Assembly (NCBI RefSeq): GCF_030253575.1
Contig: NC_080557.1
Coordinates: 37,854,001-37,918,000 of the forward strand
DNA length: 64,000 nucleotides
DNA from: Rhododendron vialii
Lineage: Eukaryota > Streptophyta > Magnoliopsida > Ericales > Ericaceae
Reading direction: 5' to 3'
Positions 57,401-64,000 of this stretch are shown here, in pieces. The notes under the pieces are model-generated. The model saw only the letters and a list, made by a program, of their open reading frames with translations. It had not been told where the DNA came from and made no database searches. A program made the translations under genes and the position numbers. How positions within the stretch are numbered: position 1 is the stretch's first letter; each line of letters begins with the position of its first letter.

Positions 57401-60400
57401 TCTCTACCAGGATGGAGTAGAGTTCAGTTCTACTGGTAGTTTAGAACAATAACTACTAGAGGAAGATATTTTGCCAGAATAATATAAACACAATGAGGGA
57501 TAAACTAATTAATCTTTTAAAAAATAAGGAGAAAGTTTGCATGTGAAGAAAATTGGTTATTGCATGAACAAACAACTACTTGAAGATCACAAGTACTAAA
57601 ACTGGAAGATAAGCCTCAAACCTCCGTAAATAATAAGATTCATAACACATTTAGAACTGTACTGCCCCATGCTGAGCTGTTCCAAGGGCATCTAAAGTGT
57701 AGTGCTGTACAAAACAAAATGACGAAAATCAACTCACCTTTCCTTGGTAGTTAACACAATGATGATTGAATAACCCATTGATTTCTGGAGGAAGAAAGAA
57801 CAAACAAAACTTAGGATCAAGTGTTTTCCAAGTTATTGATCAACGATGTAATTGTACACAAGTTCCAATCACATGCACAGATCAGACATACTAAAACGTG
57901 GTGTATATGTTGCTAGATACAACTTCAATATAATGGTCAAATTTCTATTTTAAACATTCTGGTTACAAAAGGCAGCATAGATAATCACACAGGCACCAAT
58001 CTCTTTATTTTCACTGATATGTGGAGTTATTTCTGTCAGACTGAAGTTGCAAACACAATACCTGGATTTAAATAAGACCCCAAAATTATTGTTTGCCGAT
58101 AGAACTGTGCATGTCCATCTAAGTACCTAATCAATTATAAAGTATTAAAAAACAGTTAATACAACTCTGCAAACTAAATGAAAAATATGGTTCAAAGGGA
58201 TCTCCCCCTGTTGCTCTACATAGTTTTGATGATGTTAAAGACAAATCCACCAGCCTGTAGTTGCACCAAGTGGAACAAGCCAGTCTCCGAGGAAATAAGA
58301 GAAGATAAAAAGGGAAATTCAACTAACTAAAGAAGAAATAACGAAACCCATGGAAAAGCACACTAAGAAACAGAATCAAGAATATACCATTGTCTAATGC
58401 GCATTATATCAGTTGCATGCTGCTTAGATGGTATGTGGTTCAATTTCCCAATAACTGTATTTACATGGGACCAATTCTGCAAAAATTATGTTGGAAAATT
58501 AATCTTCACAAAACCTAAGGAAAAAGTAACTGGAAATTAAAAATATGGTAACTCAAGATATCACAGAGCTTACCTGCATTGCTATCACATCTGCATGATC
58601 AATTATTAAAACCTGCTCATACATATTTGGCTCAATCAAATCAGAGATTGGCAAGAACAAAGTGCGAAGTACAGGCATTGTAAGTTTTCATTTGGTTGCA
58701 TTACTAGTCTTAATCTCTCTAAACAAGAAACAGGAAAGAAGTAAAGAAAACAAAGCAAAGCCAACAAGATGGCTGTACTTAATCATCCTCTTCATAAACG
58801 ATATAAATTACCTCTATAGAAGAAAGATAATCAACGTCTTTTTCCTTCTCTACCTCGGCCTTCCCAATTTTCTAACAAAAGACAGTAAGAAGAACTGGAA
58901 TCAATAGCATGTTTGAACACATACTACAAGCCATAGCCAATGAAAAGCAAAGTGCAATATATCATCAAACTTGTGCAAGCATACATACACCCAATGCAGT
59001 GAGAGTAACAAATACCGATTTTTTCCTAATTGAAACTCAGTGCTCTCCTAATCACATGGGAAAATGGGAGGAAGACTACATGACAAAAGAAAAGAAGGCA
59101 CAAATCCCACATTTTGACAGGATTCATGCAGATTCCAGAAAGCAACAGCACAAACAAGCTGTAAAGCATGGGTTCTCCAAAGATATTACGGTATGAGTAC
59201 CATGTACTGGTACCATATTGGTATGGCTCTGGTACGGCAATATACGTACACGGTATAGCAAGAACATAAGTTCAATGTTATAATAGTTGATTATGTCCGC
59301 CATGGGTACAGGGATGGGTTCTTCTACGGGAACAGCTCTGGTACGCCTAGAATTTTTTAAAAGTTTTTAAATTTTGTTGTATTTTTGCTCTGATTATTCA
59401 AATTTGATATTCCTACAACATTCCATTTTGGTTTCAGAGGAAAAGGAAACATTTCAGCCACTTCGATGGTTATGGAATCTAGTTCCTTCATAATGACAGG
59501 AATAGGTATTGATGCATTCCATTCGTTCAGATACTTCTACTTTCTGCAGCATTGGATCTCTAACTCAGTGCACTCCTCAAGTTTGTATGGGCATACAATT
59601 GACAAATGACAGATCCAACCAAGCACAGTAATGCTTATCTAGCTCCTCATTTCATCAAATAAATAAAATGAATACATGAGAAAAACCAAAGAGAATCCAA
59701 TTTATGCATCAAACTGAACACCAATATTGCAAGGAAGAAAGCAAATGGAACAGACTTCATTGAACCTTTACCAAAATAGCCTGAATGTATACTGACCATG
59801 TAATTGTTTAGGTTTTGCTTGGTTACATTAGTCGTCAAAAAAATAAACAAATGTTTAACTGGATAAAGACCAAAGATAACTGGAAGGTCAAAAGACCTTA
59901 AAGACCTTACCGTGACTAAGCCAAGAGGAGAGGCAACAATCATGTCCGATGAGTAGAAATCACCAAACAATTTAATACTCCTCCTTGAAAACAGGAAAAA
60001 AAAAAAAAAGGTTCATTAGATACAAGGTGGTCAATATGGAGTTGAAGGACCATAGAATTGTACGACAGATTTATTTGCTTTTTGATAATTGTCAACACAA
60101 ACGACCACCATAAACATGTAATTTTATTTTCCACAAATCAATCACAATATAAGCAAATCAAGTGAAAATGGTAAGTGCAATGACCTATGAAACATAGACA
60201 CGCCAAAATGGGTGCTATGACAAACATTGCATCCCTTCTTTCAACTAAATTATGAGACTAAAGCTGGTAAAAGAAAATATGATAAACAATTCATCACCGT
60301 TACAGGCATGATATCTGGTAAAAAACATCCCAAAACTCCGGGGAGTAGAAATCCATCGGAAGGGATTCATTTGGTAGAAGTAGACCCAATGCCAAAAAAG

Positions 60401-60752
60401 GTAATTACTTCCTGTCCCATATGACTCCAGGATCACAGCACAAAAGAATAACCAGAATAGGCTCACAAAAGTTTCTTTAACAAAAAAATGATGGCATTAA
60501 TGGCATTTCAACTTTCAACGGAGTCCTACTTGTTTTTGGATGGTTGTAATGAAAACAAATTTACCTCGTAAACTTAATGCCTATCATGAAATGGTCATTG
60601 TTATTCCCACCAAATAGAGCTTGAAAATCAGAAGGCTTTGAAGTCTTCTGAGATTTCAAATTTCCAATAACATCGCCTTCGTTGTCCTCATTGTTATAAG
60701 CCACTCCAGTTCCAAACTCATCAGAGAAGCGATCAAGGTTCTCCACATTAAC
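54453..60752 (-). CDS. UTP25/NOF1-like nucleolar protein, C-terminal half
   Basis: Plant homologue of UTP25 (Def/NOF1), a component of the small-subunit processome in the nucleolus with a DEAD-helicase-like fold that lacks helicase motifs. Fifteen minus-strand exons give 377 residues: 60752-60565, 59983-59911, 58871-58812, 58612-58574, 58476-58388, 58126-58062, 57784-57738, 57253-57194, 56967-56896, 56782-56753, 56635-56541, 56381-56276, 54884-54822, 54706-54635, 54527-54453. Family signatures include SDFQALFGGNNNDHFMIGIK, DFYSSDMIVASPLGL, VLIIDHADVIAMQNW (at the motif II position), KLVCEHKGVLPKVLLQVRQI, GGIMLFISSYFEFVRVRNFL, MLYTERAHFY and NLIIYSLPERKEFYP. All junctions keep frame, so the 3' half is intact. 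The N-terminal exons should lie above 60753, but none was found before the window end. Confidence 0.92.
55185..55570 (-). mobile_element. LINE-like 3' end in a UTP25-like intron
   Basis: A T run at 55184-55194 followed by gataagtaaataaatatatt resembles the A-tailed 3' end of the LINE at 49410 (ttt..ggtaagtaaaaattttatt), so this may be a related minus-strand element. No zf-RVT frame was recognised. It lies in the intron between 56276 and 54884. Confidence 0.4.
55680..56170. other. Repeat-like block in a UTP25-like intron
   Basis: Overlapping open frames on both strands (55722-56033 plus, 56110-55745 minus) have no recognised domain. The end ccaataaaaaggggcagggg and the G/T-rich stretch before it resemble LINE 3' regions on the plus strand. 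Low certainty. Confidence 0.3.
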
Positions 60753-62070
60753 CTGAGGAAGTAAGTAAAATTACACAAACAGAAGACCAGGGGGGTGTTT
60801 GGATGGCCTAGTTTTGCATTTTCTAATTCCCATTTTTGGATTTTGGGTGTTTGGTAGGAAGAGGGAAAATAGATTTTGAGTAAAATCCATTTTCCAATTT
60901 GGTGTTTCTAAAACAAAACAGATAATCTACAAAAAGGAGCTTTTTCAATTCCAATTTTTCCATTTTCGAATTTAGCCATGCAAAAAAGACAAAATTACCC
61001 TTTCTCTTTTCAGATAATTCCCATTTTGGCCTGGGTTTTGAACGTTCTCTGTGTACTGAATTATCAGTACACAGTTCTCACATACCACAGAGCAAACACG
61101 AGAAGGGAGAGAAGACGGATCCAGAGCACTAGAGGTTCGACGAAAGTGGGGAAATCATTCGCCTCTATCACGTTCTTGCGTCTTGTTCAGGTATTTTTTC
61201 ACCTCCCCACCAGTAATCGTTCCTAGGTTGTTTGTTTCCAATTTGAGATCTGAAAATTTTTTTGGAGACATTTTAGATCTGGGGTTTGCGTGTACGAGAA
61301 AAGTACCCAAGTCTTGACCACGTCTCTCCTCAAACCTCTCCTTCTTCTTCTCCTCCACCTCTGTCTGAAAACCCAAACCCAAACCCAACAAAAAAAACAA
61401 TCCGGGAAATCGAGGATCCTTAAATCTTCGAAAAATCTCTCCGAAAATCCCTACCAAACCGTAAGTGTAATGTGTTGGGTGTTCGTGCATGATAAATTTT
61501 TTTACTGGTAAATCCCTTTATTTTGCGACTCAATCTAAGTTTGATGTTGTTGTCTAATGTTTGATCTTTCTTGTATGAGATCTGATTTATTTTCCTGTCC
61601 TATTTTTTTCTGAGCCTGTCCGATTAATAGACTGAATCATTAGAAAAGAGATGAACGAATAATAAATATCGGTGTTGCTTACAAAGATCGTTAAAAACAT
61701 GAAGTTAAAGTGGTTTTACGAATACAAAATTGTAGCAGAGTTTAGGAAGAACAAATGCCTTTTTTCCCTGCTTTGTTTGCAGATAGGTGAAAACCAAACT
61801 GGTGTTGACCTAGGGGCTGTTATTTACAAGGCCAAAACATGTTAACTGAAGGCAGTAAAGGTTAATATGGCTTTTCCTACTCAATTTTGTTTAGCACGGT
61901 AGACACTAGGCAGTTGACAGTAGCTCCTCCCACTCTTTGGTCAGGGCCTGTTATTTGCAAGGCCAAAACATTTGAGTCTCCCAATTATCAAAGGAGGCCT
62001 ATGGCTATGCCTTCACATCAATTAATTCTAGTTCTTGTCCTGTTCTGATTATACAATGCTTTAATTCCCC

Positions 62071-62496
62071 CTAATGTCCCACCTTCTCTTGAAAAACATC
62101 TGTGGCCATACGGATATTACATCTCCGGCATTTCAATAATGAAGCTTGCAACCGGACACTTTTCTCTAGTTGTTGAACCAAAGAAGCAACACGAATTATA
62201 GAGTTATATTCAAGTGAATTAAAAACCTGACATAGTACATAATCTATTAATGCCTCTAGCGTATATTGACCGAACTTTGAAAGCAATTCTATAGAATTTG
62301 GAACAAATTTACCATACATCTCCTTAAGATAATCCTTAACACTTTTTTGATCTTTACTGATTAATACATTGATTATGTCTTGAGCAGTCTTAAACATGGA
62401 TTCCTCATCGAACTTTATAGTCATGTCTTCAATCAGAATTTGGATATTGTATAATTGCTCATTTGATAATGGGAAATTCTTTTTTTCTTGCCTCAA
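62071..62496 (-). CDS. Hypothetical ORF, 141 aa, unknown family
   Basis: An uninterrupted minus-strand frame with protein-like composition: helical, charged (LYNIQILIEDMTIKFDEESM, DYLKEMYGKFVPNSIEL, RVASLVQQLEKSVRLQASLL) and a Cys-rich end (KCRRCN). No family recognised. An in-frame stop lies just upstream of the Leu-rich start, so it may be one exon of a longer gene or a transposon fragment. Confidence 0.35.
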   Translation of the reverse strand: MRQEKKNFPLSNEQLYNIQILIEDMTIKFDEESMFKTAQDIINVLISKDQKSVKDYLKEMYGKFVPNSIELLSKFGQYTLEALIDYVLCQVFNSLEYNSIIRVASLVQQLEKSVRLQASLLKCRRCNIRMATDVFQEKVGH

Positions 62497-62716
62497 TAAA
62501 TCGAGGGTTTTGTTAGGTCATTGTTTAGGGTCATTTGCTTCTTTATGATATGAATAATATTGATAGAGATGATTAAAGTAGTATTGATAGAGATGATTAA
62601 AGTAGTATTAATTAGTCGTTGAGATCCAAGTGGTTCACCTTTTCCTAGGACTATAACTAGTGTTGAAGGATAATGTCGTCAATGACAATTTTTTTCACGC
62701 TGTTTGTTGAAGGATA

Positions 62717-63229
62717 ATGTCATCAAGCAGTAGTTATTACAGAGGCAAGAATGAGGCCAAGAAAGGGATTAACAACACCCCAAAACTCGTGTATATACCG
62801 ATGGAATGCCGTTGTGGGATGAGGGCTGAAATTAAGATTGTCGAAGTAAACCCGGATACGAGGGGAGAATTGTATTACTCATGTTGTAAGCCAGTTAGAG
62901 AGAGGTGTGGGTTCTTTAAGTGGTGTCTACCTGTGGGGTGGCCAAGCATTGGAAACATCGGCGGGTGGGTGTCTAACGAACCTACCCGTGCAAGTGCCAC
63001 CACTAACAGTGATGATGTTGTAGCACATGAGAGAGGTGTAATGATGGTTCACCAACAATTGGAGCATGTGTCTAACGAACGTACTCGTGTAACCACAAGT
63101 AATAGTGATGAAGCTCTAGCAAATGAGAGAGAGGTTATGCTTCGCCAACAATTGGACCATTGCCACTTGCTTGCAAAGGGGTTGATCACGTGCCTCCTCC
63201 TCGCAATGGTGGTCATCATCTTGAAATGA
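62717..63229 (+). CDS. GRF zinc-finger protein with C-terminal membrane helix
   Basis: A single-exon 170-residue protein of the type annotated in plants as At4g04775-like. A GRF zinc finger near residues 27-70 has CRCGMRAEIKIVEVN, a YYSCC core and CGFFKWC, giving the expected Cys/Tyr/Phe pattern for single-strand nucleic-acid binding. The middle holds a tandem repeat of about 32 residues (VSNEPTRASATTNSDDVV and VSNERTRVTTSNSDEALA). The end, LITCLLLAMVVIIL, is one hydrophobic helix. Start ATG at 62717 follows a short duplicated leader phrase (aaggataatgtc). Function unknown; these genes are often multicopy and transposon-associated. Confidence 0.75.
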   Translation: MSSSSSYYRGKNEAKKGINNTPKLVYIPMECRCGMRAEIKIVEVNPDTRGELYYSCCKPVRERCGFFKWCLPVGWPSIGNIGGWVSNEPTRASATTNSDDVVAHERGVMMVHQQLEHVSNERTRVTTSNSDEALANEREVMLRQQLDHCHLLAKGLITCLLLAMVVIILK

Positions 63230-63484
63230 CGTAGTAGTTTGTCGTACTATTTGAATGACTTTGACAAGTACATTTTATCGCACTGTAATTGAACTTCCCC
63301 TCTTTTGATCACGTTATAGAATGTTGTATTAGGGGATTTGTAATATACTTAATCAAATTATGTGAATTTTTTTCTTTTGACTCTAATGCTATGGTCCTGG
63401 ATTCCTATACTTTAATACATCTTGTTATTTACTGATATGGAACAAATGTTTATCTGCGGCATGTGTTTATGTAATAGTGGAGAC

Positions 63485-64000
63485 ATGTCTTCGACTCAAA
63501 CTGGTGCATCCAAGGGCAAAACCCCCTCAAGTGTAGCTAGTAAAGCAACGTGGGACAAAGATACGAGGGAGTGCTTCATCCTCATATGTGTGGAAGAGTT
63601 GGGTGGTGCGAACTACAAATCAGGAACCCAACTTACAAAGGTTGGGTGGACCAACGTTGTCACAAAATTTAATGAGCGAATGGGTAAGGATTGGAAAAGG
63701 GAACAACTAAAGAATCAGTGGGGTGTGTTGAAAAAAGAGTGGCAGCTGTGGCAGAACTTGGTGTTAGGTGAAAGTGGATTGGGTAGGGATCCTGACACTG
63801 GTGCAATAACTGCATCAGAGGAGTGGTGGGAGTTGAAGCTAATGGTACTACGACATCCTTCATAACTTTCCAATTTTATACGGTTTATATTTGTTTGTGA
63901 ATATTTACAACTTACAAATCTAGTTTATGTTTTAAACTACAAGTCTTTTATATATTTGGCAGCGACATCCTGATTGCCATAAGTTTAGGCTCAAGCCCTT
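63485..64000 (+). CDS. Myb/SANT-like DNA-binding protein, partial
   Basis: Begins MSSTQTGASKGK at 63485 and contains a Myb/SANT-like domain (Myb_DNA-bind_3 type): ATWDKDTRECFILICVEE, TKVGWTNVVTKFNERMGKDW, REQLKNQWGVLKKEWQLW, ASEEWWELKLM. Exon 1 ends at 63844 before gtacta. After an acceptor at 63961-63962 the frame continues HPDCHKFRLKPL, matching the family's usual N-P-x-x-x-K-F-R continuation, to the window edge. Such proteins include transposon-encoded helpers of PIF/Harbinger elements and host L10-interacting MYB-like proteins; which one applies cannot be decided here. Confidence 0.75.

Larger units (their letters stand above)
60791..64000. mobile_element. Possible large transposon in a UTP25-like intron
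   Basis: Beyond the UTP25-like acceptor at 60753 the sequence turns into ggggggtgtttggatggcct, a start typical of plant DNA-transposon inverted ends, then a leader-like region (61060-61450) and two genes of kinds often met in transposons: GRF zinc finger and Myb/SANT-like. The right end is outside the window, so neither the inverse end nor a target duplication can be checked. Alternatively this is ordinary intergenic DNA and the host gene is truncated. Confidence 0.35.

Overview
This window is nuclear DNA of a flowering plant, most likely a eudicot. All recognisable genes are split by spliceosomal introns, their products match land-plant families, and the space between them is full of MITEs, SINEs, LINE remnants and one long solo LTR. 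Species cannot be fixed from the sequence alone. Exon borders below were set by hand from splice-site phase plus protein-family continuity and may be off by a base or two.

Layout. 1-8.6 kb is repeat territory: two foldback blocks built from one self-palindromic unit, then a MITE-like element split by a 4.1 kb solo LTR with a perfect 5-bp target duplication. 8.77-19.19 kb (+) is a complete 12-exon SERRATE gene (zinc-finger protein of microRNA processing), with a roughly 4 kb first intron and a GC-AG last intron. 20.46-23.55 kb (-) is a complete 5-exon short-chain dehydrogenase/reductase. 24.3-25.3 kb is a hAT-type MITE with an 8-bp target duplication. 26.53-32.62 kb (-) is a complete 10-exon 20S proteasome alpha-7 gene (PAG1). 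34.5-39.15 kb holds a two-exon chloroplast DUF177/YceD-like gene (-), with one broken 5' fragment of an AGO4-like Argonaute gene just past its 3' end and a second, more decayed copy inside its intron, both on the opposite strand. 42.58-44.40 kb (+) is a two-exon Hyccin/FAM126-like gene with a duplicated leader. 45-54 kb is gene-poor: a hAT transposase scrap, TCF25-like exon fragments, a 5'-truncated LINE with target duplications, several foldback MITEs and a tRNA-derived SINE. 54.45-60.75 kb (-) is the 3' half (15 exons) of a UTP25/NOF1-like nucleolar gene. Upstream of its first visible exon lies transposon-like DNA carrying a GRF zinc-finger membrane protein, a Myb/SANT-like gene cut by the window end, and one unidentified ORF.

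The genes are housekeeping genes with no evident common pathway; they are not an operon or cluster. The most unusual features are the AGO4-like pseudogene pair interleaved antisense with the YceD-like gene, the GC-AG intron and duplicated exon-1 donor region of SERRATE, the Hyccin leader duplication that copies the start-codon region into an upstream ORF, and the nested palindromes at the left edge. I did not find a clear new biological system.
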